A stretch of DNA of 27,369 nucleotides from Desulfobacteraceae bacterium (GTDB taxonomy: Bacteria > Desulfobacterota > DSM-4660 > Desulfatiglandales > Desulfatiglandaceae): assembly GCA_020349865.1 (NCBI GenBank), contig CP070700.1:103270-130638 (forward strand). The letters run 5' to 3'. Position numbers and translations under genes: made by a program. The notes below the pieces were generated by a model. It saw only the letters and a list, made by a program, of their open reading frames with translations. It did no database searches and was not told where the DNA came from. Every line of letters starts with the position of its first letter. Position 1 is the stretch's first letter. Shown here piece by piece: positions 1 through 7,412 of the stretch.

Positions 1-407
1 CCATTTACCGCATCTATGGGTGGAAGTTCCTTGAATTGTTTAAGCCAATAGCCGGGACCTACGAATTGGTCTGCTTTTTGGGGGCCGTTGCGGTCTCTTT
101 TGCCATGGCACACACCTCAGTAGAAGACGGACATGTGGCGGTGAGCCTGATCGTTCGCCTTTTCCCGCAAAAGATTCAAGGCCTCGTTGAGACCATCACC
201 AGTAGCTTCGGATTTATCCTTTTTGCCTTGCTCGCATGGCAGTCTGTACTGTATGCAAACGATCTGCGAGCCTCGGGAGAAGTTTCATTAACCTTAGAAT
301 TGCCTTTTTATCCATTCGTATATGGCGTCGGTTTTTCGGCGGCTGCGGTGTGCCTGGTTTTATTGACGGATCTATATAAGAACCTGCGTAAGGTGTTAGG
401 CAGATGA
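1..407 (+). CDS. dctQ: TRAP transporter small permease, DctQ type (5' partial)
   Basis: The frame is open from base 3 and has no start codon inside the window, so the true start lies upstream; 134 residues are visible. The protein is strongly hydrophobic, with about three membrane segments visible. The stretch around FLGAVAVSFAMAHTSVEDGH matches the DctQ pattern of a helix followed by a short polar turn ending in a conserved Gly-His. DctQ is the small inner-membrane subunit of tripartite ATP-independent periplasmic carboxylate transporters and pairs with DctM. It overlaps the next gene, dctM, by four bases (ATGA), which implies translational coupling. The cognate DctP binding protein is probably just left of the window. 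The TTG at 36 could be read as a start but would remove the first helix. Confidence 0.85.
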   Translation, partial: IYRIYGWKFLELFKPIAGTYELVCFLGAVAVSFAMAHTSVEDGHVAVSLIVRLFPQKIQGLVETITSSFGFILFALLAWQSVLYANDLRASGEVSLTLELPFYPFVYGVGFSAAAVCLVLLTDLYKNLRKVLGR

Positions 408-1705
408 GCTTAACCACAATAGGAATCATCGGCATTGTCATTCTGGTTATTCTCTTATTTTCCAAGATGCCCGTAGGCTTTGTGATGGGCTTTCTGGGAT
501 TTCTTGGCTTTAGCTATGTGCGGGGCCTTAGCCCGGGCCTAAGCCTTTTGGCCAGAGATGTGTTTGAAGTCTTTTCTTCTTACGGATTGACCGTAGTGCC
601 GCTCTTTGTATTTATGGGCCAGATCGCCTTTCATGCCGGTATCAGCCGAAGGCTTTATGATTCCGCTTATGTCTTATTTGGTCATCGCCGGGGAGGCCTT
701 GCCATGGCAACGGTTGGTGCCTGTGCAGGGTTTTCAGCCATTTCAGGCTCGACCAACGCGACAGCAGCCACCATGGCCACGGTGACACTTCCTGAGATGA
801 AGCGGTATGGGTATGATATGAGTCTCGCCACAGGCACCGTTGCTGCTGCGGGAAGCTTAGGTATTCTGATTCCACCAAGCGTCATCTTTATCGTTTATGG
901 AATTTTGACCGAACAATCCATTGGAAAGCTATTTGCCGCTGGAATTTTTCCTGGCATACTTCTTTCCATACTTTTCTTGTTGACCATCTATTTGCGTGTC
1001 CTCAAAAATCCCTCCTTGGCCCCGCCTGGCCCCAAGACCAGTTTGAGAGAAAAGGTCAAGTCATTTGCAGGAGTGCTGGAAACCCTGGTAATCTTTGGCA
1101 TGGTCATGGGCGGCATCTTTTTCGGCGTCTTTACGCCTACAGAGGCGGCAGCAGCGGGGGCCTTTCTGACCATAATAATCGCCATCATAAGAAAACAGCT
1201 CAGCTGGAAGGCTTTTGTCCAATCCTTAGCCGATACCACCCAAATCAGTTGCATGGTCATGGTGATTGTGACCGGTGCCGTGGTCTTTGGTCATTTTATG
1301 GCCGTTACCAGGGTGCCCTATGACCTGGCCAACTGGGTCAGCAATCTCCCATTGCCCGGTTATGCCATCATGGGGGTAGTTATTTTGATCTATCTTTTTG
1401 GGGGGTGCTTTATGGACGCCCTGGCCATGATTATGCTGACCATTCCCATCTTTTTTCCAGTGTCCCAGGCCCTGGGATTTGATCCAATCTGGTTTGGTGT
1501 GGTAATAGTCCTGATTACAGAGATGGGGGTGATCACGCCACCCGTAGGGGTAAATGTCTATGTAGTTTACGGCGTGGCCAAAGACGTGCCTTTAGAGAAC
1601 ATATTTAGGGGAGTGTTCCCCATGCTTCTGGCCCTGCTTCTCTGCAATTTAATACTTCTGATTTTTCCCGAAATAGCACTTTTCTTACCCGGACTCATGC
1701 GTTGA
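404..1705 (+). CDS. dctM: TRAP transporter large permease, DctM type
   Basis: This 433-residue membrane protein has the length and hydrophobic pattern of DctM (about 12 helices). Family landmarks are visible: KMPVGFVMGFLGFLGF near the N-terminus, the SGSTNATAATMATVTLPEM stretch in the first half, the LGILIPPSVIFIVYGILTEQ segment that follows it, FGVFTPTEAAAAGAF in the middle, and EMGVITPPVGVNVYVV near the C-terminus. DctM carries the substrate and the coupling sodium ions across the inner membrane, receiving substrate from a periplasmic DctP protein. It is translationally coupled to the upstream dctQ by ATGA. The substrate cannot be read from the permease. A pdxA-family gene follows about 200 bases downstream on the same strand and may act on the transported compound. 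Confidence 0.95.
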   Translation: MSLTTIGIIGIVILVILLFSKMPVGFVMGFLGFLGFSYVRGLSPGLSLLARDVFEVFSSYGLTVVPLFVFMGQIAFHAGISRRLYDSAYVLFGHRRGGLAMATVGACAGFSAISGSTNATAATMATVTLPEMKRYGYDMSLATGTVAAAGSLGILIPPSVIFIVYGILTEQSIGKLFAAGIFPGILLSILFLLTIYLRVLKNPSLAPPGPKTSLREKVKSFAGVLETLVIFGMVMGGIFFGVFTPTEAAAAGAFLTIIIAIIRKQLSWKAFVQSLADTTQISCMVMVIVTGAVVFGHFMAVTRVPYDLANWVSNLPLPGYAIMGVVILIYLFGGCFMDALAMIMLTIPIFFPVSQALGFDPIWFGVVIVLITEMGVITPPVGVNVYVVYGVAKDVPLENIFRGVFPMLLALLLCNLILLIFPEIALFLPGLMR

Positions 1706-1902
1706 ACACTTTCCGTACGTTTTTTCCCTCTCCCCACTTGCGAGGCATAGGCGCTAAATTAGACGATAAATAGAGGCCTATTTTGGGTTTTGATAATTTT
1801 GATTACAAAAAATATCGATATTCAATACCCTTTTGAACTCAGGCGACTTCTTAAGTTAGCACTTATAGCTTGCAGGGAAAGGGTTGGGGCGAGGTACACA
1901 GT

Positions 1903-2940
1903 GTGCCAGAGCTTCCTCTCATAGGCATTACCATGGGGGACCCGGCGGGCATCGGGCCTGAGATTATTGTCAAGGCACTGGCTGATAATAGCATTTATGG
2001 TCTGTGTCGGCCTGTGGTCTTGGGAGACCCGGAGACCCTGACTTCAGCCCTTTTAAAGTGCCGCACAAGGATGTCCTTCAATGTCATTTCAAATGCCTCC
2101 GAGGCCAGGTCTATCCCAGACATGATCGATCTTTTTACCGTGTCTCAGTTGAAAGGAAAACTCGTAATCCCCGGAAAACCGACTGTGGAGGGCGGCAAGG
2201 CAATGGTGGATTATATAATCCAGGCTGTGGAGATGACCCGAAAAAAAGAGCTTGAAGCCATGGTAACCTGCCCGATCAGCAAGGTCCTGATGCATCGGGC
2301 CGGACATTTCTATGAAGGTCATACCCAGCTCATCTCCCATCTAACAGATACGCATGATTATGTAATGATGCTTGCCGGACAAAGGCTGCGTGTATCCCTT
2401 GTAACCATCCATTGTTCGCTTAAAGAGGTCCCGACTATCCTGGATCAGGAGTTGGTCTATAAGACGATAACCATAACGGCTAAGGCCCTCCGGGGAGACT
2501 TTGGATTTAAACAACCCCGTCTGGCCGTGGCAGCCCTCAATCCCCATGCCGGCGAATCAGGCCTGTTTGGATCGGAAGAAGAAGAGATTCTCAGGCCCGC
2601 AATCGGCAGGGCAAGTTATGATGGGCACAATGTGATAGGGCCATTCCCTGCGGATACACTGTTTCATAAGGCAGCGTCAGGTCAATTTGACGCGGTGGTC
2701 GCCATGTATCATGATCAGGGGCTGATCCCCTTAAAGCTCCTTCATTTCTCTGACGCGGTGAATGTGACCCTGGGTCTGCCTATCATAAGGACCTCTGTGG
2801 ATCATGGGACAGCCTATGATATCGCCGGGACCGGACAGGCCGATCCTTCCAGCCTCAAGGCTGCGATCAGAATGGCGGCTTCTATTGTCAGGAACAGGAA
2901 AGCAAAAGGGCAAAATCTTTCCTCGCACCCTTTAAATTAA
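1903..2940 (+). CDS. pdxA: PdxA-family dehydrogenase (4-hydroxythreonine-4-phosphate dehydrogenase or PdxA2 type)
   Basis: The product has 345 residues from the chosen GTG at 1903, which has a GAGGT ribosome-binding site seven bases upstream. An in-frame TTG at 1870 would add 11 residues but has no such site. PdxA-family motifs are clear: GITMGDPAGIGPE at the N-terminus, CPISK and GHTQLIS (metal histidine), LNPHAGESGLFGSEE, MYHDQGLIPLK (metal histidine) and VNVTLGLPIIRTSVDHGTA near the end. The family oxidises a phosphorylated hydroxy acid with NAD, followed by decarboxylation. True PdxA acts in pyridoxal phosphate synthesis. PdxA2 relatives act on 4-phosphorylated D-threonate, with a DUF1537 kinase, and are often next to TRAP genes. 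The TRAP genes upstream favour the second reading, but no DUF1537 gene is in the window. No other vitamin B6 gene is nearby. Confidence 0.92.
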   Translation: MPELPLIGITMGDPAGIGPEIIVKALADNSIYGLCRPVVLGDPETLTSALLKCRTRMSFNVISNASEARSIPDMIDLFTVSQLKGKLVIPGKPTVEGGKAMVDYIIQAVEMTRKKELEAMVTCPISKVLMHRAGHFYEGHTQLISHLTDTHDYVMMLAGQRLRVSLVTIHCSLKEVPTILDQELVYKTITITAKALRGDFGFKQPRLAVAALNPHAGESGLFGSEEEEILRPAIGRASYDGHNVIGPFPADTLFHKAASGQFDAVVAMYHDQGLIPLKLLHFSDAVNVTLGLPIIRTSVDHGTAYDIAGTGQADPSSLKAAIRMAASIVRNRKAKGQNLSSHPLN

Positions 2941-2960
2941 AGGGGGCGAGAGGGGATTTA
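2921..2960. terminator. Bidirectional hairpin / AGGGGG-type repeat between convergent genes
   Basis: The last codons and stop of the pdxA-family gene form a long stem: CCTCGCACCCTTTA pairs with TAAAGGGGGCGAG around a tiny loop at about 2935-2937. It lies between the ends of two converging genes (2940 and 2974), so it probably stops transcripts from both sides. The right arm, AAAGGGGGCGAGAGGGGATT, resembles the right arm of the larger palindrome at 10732-10809, so it may be a half copy of that repeat family. No strong T-run follows directly, so termination is inferred. Confidence 0.6.
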
Positions 2961-2973
2961 ATATAATGTTCTT

Positions 2974-4938
2974 TTACCCGGCTGGTATTCCATATGCTTG
3001 CCTCTTTAAACCTACCCGCTGAAAAACATAAATGGCTGCCAGAACAATAAACCCCAGCCCTTTTATGAGATTGTCAGGCCAGAAAAGTAAGACGGTTCCA
3101 ATCCCAGCAATTACCCTTTCCCATATATGCATCTTTCTTAAAACAAATCCTTCCCAGCACACGGTGAAACCAAACAGCCCGATCAAGCCAGAGATTGCTG
3201 TAATAATAACCTCGGTGACAGGGCCTTCAAACAGTATCGGGGTATAGGCAAAAAGGAAGGGGATTATATAGAGCCCTTTTGCAAGCTTCCAGGAAGTAAA
3301 CCCGGTCTGCATGGGTTTTGAGCCGGCTACCCCTGCTGCAGAAAATGCCGCAAGGCAGACAGGCGGCGTGACATTGGCATCCTGGCTGTACCAGAAGATG
3401 ATCATGTGGGCCGCAAGAAGCGAGACACCCATCTGGGTTAGGGCGGGGCCTGCAAGAACCGCAAGCATTATGTAAGATGCCGTAACAGGAAGGCCCATTC
3501 CAAGAATGAGGGAGGCTAACATGACCAGTATGATAGCAAAGAACAGGATCCCTCCGGAAAGGTCCATAACCACCCCTGAAAAGGTAATGGCTACCCCGGT
3601 GATGGCCACGACACCTATGACGATACCAACGCATATAAGGATAGCTGCCGTCGATATGGTATTTCTTGCGCCCATATAAAGGGCATCGAGTATATCCTTG
3701 AAACCCATTCGTGTATCTTTTTTAAACCAGCTTACTGCTATAACGCTCACAATACCAATGCAGGCCGCATACGTCGGGGTAAAGCCCCTTACAAGGAGAA
3801 CAACAAGGAGGATTACAGGGATGGTGAAATGGATCCCCTCTTTTAACACAGCGCCTAATCTGGGAAGGTCTTCTTTTGGCGTTGGCGTGATGCCATGCTT
3901 CAGGGCCTCTATATGTACAAAATAGGCAACCGATACAAAGTACATAATGGCCGGGATGGTAGCCACAGCGATGATTTTGAGATACGATATCCCTGTCCAT
4001 TGGGCCATTATAAAGGCGCCTGCACCCATAATAGGCGGCATAAGCTGCCCGCCAGTGGAGGCGGCCGCTTCAACAGCCCCTGCAAAATGTGGTTTATACC
4101 CCACCTTCTTCATCAATGGAATGGTAAAGGAGCCAGTGGCCACTGTATTCGCAACAGCGCTTCCTGAAACAGACCCCATAAAGCCGCTAGCAAAGACCGC
4201 GATCTTTGCAGGGCCTCCCACCCTGTGACCGGCAACAGCCTGGGCGACCTTGATGATGAAATCTCCAGCCCCTGATTTGAGTAAAAAGGCCCCGAAGAGA
4301 ATAAACAGGATAACGTAAGTAGATGAGACAGTGCAGACAAGGCCAAATATGCCCTCATCTGTCAGATACATGCGATATAAAAGGCGCGTAAGCGCAACCC
4401 CACGGTAGTGAAATGTTCCAGGGATAATACTTCCAAGAAAGAGGGCATAGAAAATAAAAAGAATGGATAGGGCCGGGATAAACCAGCCAACCGACCTGTA
4501 TGTTCCATAAAGGAGCAATATCAGTGCCAGAGCCGCAAATACATAGTCCCTCATGATCGGGACAGATGCCCTTTCAAGATGAAGCTCCTCCTCAAAGAGA
4601 ATGATATAGAGGGCTACAATTGCGGCCAGGGAGGCAAGGATAACATCAAGTGTCAGATATCTCTTGGGATGTCTCTTTGACAGGGGGTAAAGGAAAAAGA
4701 CAAGGATCAGGACAAACCCCAGGTGCACGGCGTTCCGGTAGATCCCGGGCATCACGCCGAAGGTATTCACCCAGATGTGGAAGAGTGACATGATCACTGC
4801 GATGACATAGGTCGTGGTTTGCCAAGCTCCAGGAAACGTTCTGACTACAGACTTTACCTCGTCAACTTCTTCCTTGAGGTCCTTATCAGACTCCCCGGGT
4901 GCTACAGGAGTTATTGAAGATGAATTGTTCTTGTTCAT
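2974..4938 (-). CDS. TRAP transporter fused permease (DctQM fusion, TAXI-associated)
   Basis: This 654-residue polytopic membrane protein has the typical length of the fused 4TM/12TM permeases that work with TAXI binding proteins. A hydrophilic N-terminus (residues 1-45) precedes a DctQ-like block (about 50-200). A DctM-like block follows, with GFMGSVSGSAVANTVATGSF, GGQLMPPIMGAGAFIMAQ and, near the C-terminus, ILGMGLPVTASYIMLAVLAG and SQDANVTPPVCLAAFSAAG. The start is supported by AAGGA placed seven bases upstream. It lies downstream of the TAXI gene on the same strand, separated by a hairpin. It is predicted to move an organic anion (TAXI systems are associated with C4-dicarboxylates or glutamate) with sodium or proton coupling. 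The substrate is unknown. Confidence 0.95.
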   Translation of the reverse strand: MNKNNSSSITPVAPGESDKDLKEEVDEVKSVVRTFPGAWQTTTYVIAVIMSLFHIWVNTFGVMPGIYRNAVHLGFVLILVFFLYPLSKRHPKRYLTLDVILASLAAIVALYIILFEEELHLERASVPIMRDYVFAALALILLLYGTYRSVGWFIPALSILFIFYALFLGSIIPGTFHYRGVALTRLLYRMYLTDEGIFGLVCTVSSTYVILFILFGAFLLKSGAGDFIIKVAQAVAGHRVGGPAKIAVFASGFMGSVSGSAVANTVATGSFTIPLMKKVGYKPHFAGAVEAAASTGGQLMPPIMGAGAFIMAQWTGISYLKIIAVATIPAIMYFVSVAYFVHIEALKHGITPTPKEDLPRLGAVLKEGIHFTIPVILLVVLLVRGFTPTYAACIGIVSVIAVSWFKKDTRMGFKDILDALYMGARNTISTAAILICVGIVIGVVAITGVAITFSGVVMDLSGGILFFAIILVMLASLILGMGLPVTASYIMLAVLAGPALTQMGVSLLAAHMIIFWYSQDANVTPPVCLAAFSAAGVAGSKPMQTGFTSWKLAKGLYIIPFLFAYTPILFEGPVTEVIITAISGLIGLFGFTVCWEGFVLRKMHIWERVIAGIGTVLLFWPDNLIKGLGFIVLAAIYVFQRVGLKRQAYGIPAG

Positions 4939-4971
4939 ATGGCTATCCTTTTAATATGAGGCAGATAGAAA

Positions 4972-5004
4972 AACACCGGATCGCCTGAGCGACGATCCGG
5001 TGTT
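4972..5004 (-). terminator. Intercistronic terminator/attenuator hairpin between TAXI and fused permease genes
   Basis: There is a perfect 12-bp stem, AACACCGGATCG with CGATCCGGTGTT, around a 9-base loop. Read leftward, the stem runs into five T residues, giving a rho-independent terminator shape. It begins six bases after the TAXI stop codon and ends 34 bases before the permease start. Partial termination or protection from 3' decay here would give more binding protein than permease, which is the usual need of periplasmic-binding-protein systems. Confidence 0.85.
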
Positions 5005-5009
5005 GTCTT

Positions 5010-6041
5010 TTAGGAGCCAGGCGGGATCAGGCTTTCAGGAATCTTCAGTCCTACCTCTTTGTAGTACTTCAGTGCCCCAGGATGCAAGGGGGCCGGCAGC
5101 CCGCTTGTTGCCATTTCAAGTTTCATGAACTTTGTTGCCTGATGTATATTGTAGAGATAGGGGAGGTTTTCATATATGGTTTTGGTGAGCTTGTAGACTA
5201 TATCAGGGTCTACATCTGCCCTGATTCCCAAGAAATTTGGTTGAGCTATGGTGTTAATCTCCTTTTTTTGCCCTGGGTAGGTATTGGCCGGTACGATGTA
5301 TCTGAAACCCGGATACGAGGTCTTTTCATTAATTGCCTCGAGTTGCTCGTCCGTAAACTCCAGGATTTGTGCCTTCATCCCGGGGGTGGCGAAAAGATCA
5401 GTAACAGCTGCGACCGGTGGGCCGGCACAGAGATTGGCCCCTTGTATCCGCTTGTCTTTCATTGCCTTGGACGACTCAAAGTAGCCCAAATACTCTCCCT
5501 TGACATCATCCCTGCCCATGCCGACTCCGCTCATAATGGTAAGACCGGATCTTTCTGTACCGCTTCCGGCCCTGCCTATAGAAAACTTCAGGCCATTGAT
5601 ATCGGTGATAGTACCCGTTTTGACCTTATCCTGGTAGATTACAAAGTGCTCGACATTGGGCCACAGCAGGGTGATGGATCGCAGTTCTTTCATGGGCTTT
5701 CCTTCGTATATGTCAGTGCCATTCCAGGCCATCTTTCCGAATAAGCCTTGAAGAATGGCCATTTCCACCTCTTTTCCCTTGAGCATGTTAACATTCTCTC
5801 CAGACCCTGCTGATGTAATTGCATTGACCTTTATGGCAGGTTTGTCTTTCCTCAACTTTATGCTCCAGAGAGTTGACAGGGCCACGCCAACAGGATAGTA
5901 GGTGCCGCCTGTTGTGGCTGTGGCAAGGACCAGTTCGATGGTTTTTGCCTTTGCCGCCAATACAGATCCCGTAGGAATGATCATTACAAAGGCAGCAATG
6001 ACTGCCAGGGCAACTAATTTTACACCATTTCTCTTTCTCAT
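5010..6041 (-). CDS. TAXI family TRAP transporter solute-binding protein
   Basis: The 343-residue protein starts with a clear signal peptide (basic MRKRNGVK, hydrophobic stretch, cleavage near VLAAKA). The TAXI signature ATATTGGTYYPVGVALSTLW follows at about residues 40-60, with GSGENVNMLKGKEVEMAILQ and GRAGSGTERSG further on, all typical of the family. The start is preceded by a strong AAGGAGG. The protein would capture a small organic anion in the periplasm and hand it to the fused permease encoded downstream. It is the first gene of a leftward two-gene operon, with a sigma70-like promoter at 6160-6187 and a leader of about 110 bases. The divergently transcribed GntR gene starts 340 bases away. 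Confidence 0.95.
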   Translation of the reverse strand: MRKRNGVKLVALAVIAAFVMIIPTGSVLAAKAKTIELVLATATTGGTYYPVGVALSTLWSIKLRKDKPAIKVNAITSAGSGENVNMLKGKEVEMAILQGLFGKMAWNGTDIYEGKPMKELRSITLLWPNVEHFVIYQDKVKTGTITDINGLKFSIGRAGSGTERSGLTIMSGVGMGRDDVKGEYLGYFESSKAMKDKRIQGANLCAGPPVAAVTDLFATPGMKAQILEFTDEQLEAINEKTSYPGFRYIVPANTYPGQKKEINTIAQPNFLGIRADVDPDIVYKLTKTIYENLPYLYNIHQATKFMKLEMATSGLPAPLHPGALKYYKEVGLKIPESLIPPGS

Positions 6042-6121
6042 GATATATCCTCCTTTTGACAGAAAAAAATTAGACAGTATATATTAAACTAAACCAAAAA
6101 GGTGCACGTTAGATTTTATCA

Positions 6122-6130
6122 CCTCCTTTC
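6122..6130 (-). promoter_or_regulatory. SD-like leader motif GAAAGGAGG (STAB-SD-like) upstream of the TAXI gene
   Basis: On the minus strand the leader contains GAAAGGAGGTGAT, a nearly complete match to the 16S anti-SD region, 80 bases upstream of the TAXI start codon and separate from that gene's own ribosome-binding site. GAAAGGAGG is the same string as the STAB-SD element known to stabilise the cry3A mRNA in Bacillus by binding 30S subunits. A GTG ten bases downstream would open a seven-codon reading frame (MHLFGLV, then stop), so a leader peptide is an alternative. The function here is inference. Confidence 0.45.
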
Positions 6131-6159
6131 TCTTTTTTAATATTACGAGCTGGGCTTCC

Positions 6160-6187
6160 AGTATAAAAGGCTAAGATGACAAGTCAA
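6160..6187 (-). promoter_or_regulatory. Sigma70-like promoter of the TAXI-TRAP operon
   Basis: On the minus strand TTGACT (6187-6182) and TATACT (6165-6160) are separated by 16 bases, each close to the -35 and -10 consensus. Transcription would start near 6153, giving a leader of about 110 bases that contains the SD-like motif at 6130-6122. The -35 box is inside a short palindrome, TGAC-TT-GTCA, which could be an operator site. Confidence 0.6.
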
Positions 6188-6339
6188 GACGTTTTATGCT
6201 TCGTTTTGTTAAACTTCTAAACACAGCGATCAGGATTGGCAGAAACTCCTTTGCATTGCCACAAAACTAGGGTCGGGGAGTTTCTCTATCAAGATAAGTA
6301 TCTTCAGATTACATGAAAATTACAAAGTCATACTTCTAA

Positions 6340-6367
6340 CTTGACATTTTTTCTTATTCATGTCAAG
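6340..6367. promoter_or_regulatory. Inverted repeat, probable GntR autoregulatory operator
   Basis: Perfect 8-bp arms CTTGACAT and ATGTCAAG are separated by 12 bases. The right arm overlaps the AAGGAGG ribosome-binding site of the GntR-family gene, whose ATG is 14 bases downstream. A dimeric regulator bound here would block expression of its own gene, a common arrangement for FadR-type regulators. The same half-site letters (TTGAC, GTCA) recur in the -35 box of the divergent TAXI promoter. The binding protein is inferred from position only. Confidence 0.55.
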
Positions 6368-6381
6368 GAGGCAAGGTTACT

Positions 6382-7113
6382 ATGGCTAATCGATTCGTAA
6401 CACAACCAAAATTCAAAAAGGCTCCCCGACTTTCCGATCAAGTGGCCAATTTTCTTGTCTCGGAGATCCGTAAGGGCACTCTCCGGGCGGGGGCAAAGCT
6501 GCCCCCTGAGGCCTCGTTGGCAGAGCAGTTCGATGTCAGCCGAACGGTCATCAGAGAGGCTTTTGCACGTTTGAGGCGTGACGGTCTTTTAAAATCCAAA
6601 CATGGAATCGGTGCCACGGTAGCGCAACCTGGTAATCAACAAGCCTTTCGTTTGGATGGATTGGAGCGAGCAGACCCCGTTGAGATCGGTCATCTCTATG
6701 AGTTGCGCGGGATACTGGAAGGAAATGCAGCCGCCTTTGCTGCTGAGCGCCGCAGTCAGGAGGACGTGGAAAGGCTGAGCCGCTGTCTGGAGCGCATGGC
6801 CCACTCTGTTGAGGAGGGCAGCGATGGCACAGACCCTGACGCAGACTTCCACCAGATTTTGGCTGAGGCCAGCGGTAACCCTTTCCTTCGAGATTTTATG
6901 CGTTTTTTGAATGGCAAGGTTAAGGGCCTGATCCAGAGAGCAAGGACCCACTCCAGTCAGCAACCCGGCTTACCAATGGTCGTGCAGGAGGAGCATGTGG
7001 CCATATTCGAGGCCATCTTGAAAAGAGATCCCGAAAGGGCTAGGGACGCGACCCTGACTCACATCAAAAATGGAGCTAACCGACTTGGCCTTACCGTACT
7101 CGCCTACGGGTGA
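6382..7113 (+). CDS. GntR-family transcriptional regulator, FadR/FCD subfamily
   Basis: The 243-residue protein has an N-terminal winged helix-turn-helix (about residues 17-82, with LPPEASLAEQFDVSRTVIREAF and RRDGLLKSKHGIGATV). A C-terminal all-helical FCD ligand domain (about 100-230) follows. The FCD metal-binding set can be placed at D153, H157, H205 and H227, so the domain should be functional and sense a small organic acid. The start has AAGGAGG ten bases upstream. It sits between the TAXI system (divergent) and the DctPQM system (same strand), so it probably controls one or both. An inverted repeat overlapping its own ribosome-binding site suggests autoregulation. Confidence 0.93.
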   Translation: MANRFVTQPKFKKAPRLSDQVANFLVSEIRKGTLRAGAKLPPEASLAEQFDVSRTVIREAFARLRRDGLLKSKHGIGATVAQPGNQQAFRLDGLERADPVEIGHLYELRGILEGNAAAFAAERRSQEDVERLSRCLERMAHSVEEGSDGTDPDADFHQILAEASGNPFLRDFMRFLNGKVKGLIQRARTHSSQQPGLPMVVQEEHVAIFEAILKRDPERARDATLTHIKNGANRLGLTVLAYG

Positions 7114-7412
7114 GCACAATTAAAAGCTCAAAAAATAGGTTTAACATGACTTCATTAATTGTTTCGCATTGTCGATAACAGGAGAGAATGTGAAATGTAG
7201 GGGCGTTCATAATGTTTGCCCTCATAGCTAAATAAATTGGGATTTTCGGTCCTGGATAGATCAAGCTTTACGAAAGTAATGAACAGCGCGATGTATTAGA
7301 CGTGCGAGCATATATGTTGTCGAAAATAACTCGGGCAAGAAAGGAGGTGGTAACTTCTTTATTTCTTTGAATAATATATCTTAAAACCAACATTGATAAG
7401 GAGGTAAGGGAG
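7114..7412. other. Intergenic region upstream of dctP
   Basis: There is no reading frame with family resemblance here. The stretch should hold the dctP promoter, but no convincing -35/-10 pair was found. It contains the SD-like motif annotated at 7339-7347 and the dctP ribosome-binding site AAGGAGGT just before 7413. No palindrome clearly matching the GntR-adjacent operator was found. Confidence 0.5.
7339..7347 (+). promoter_or_regulatory. SD-like leader motif GAAAGGAGG upstream of dctP
   Basis: GAAAGGAGGTGG lies 65 bases upstream of the dctP start and is distinct from the gene's own AAGGAGGT ribosome-binding site. No ATG or GTG follows at translation spacing. The same nine-base string occurs at a comparable place in the leader of the unrelated TAXI gene. 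An mRNA-stabilising 30S binding site is one possible role. Confidence 0.45.

Noticed and set aside
2921..2960. CRISPR-like or phase-variable repeat near the end of the pdxA-family gene
   Set aside because: It is a single stem with one partial relative at 10732-10809. There is no array of direct repeats with spacers.
5082..5744. 220-residue open frame on the plus strand
   Set aside because: It is a shadow of the TAXI binding-protein gene, which has a signal peptide and family motifs on the other strand.
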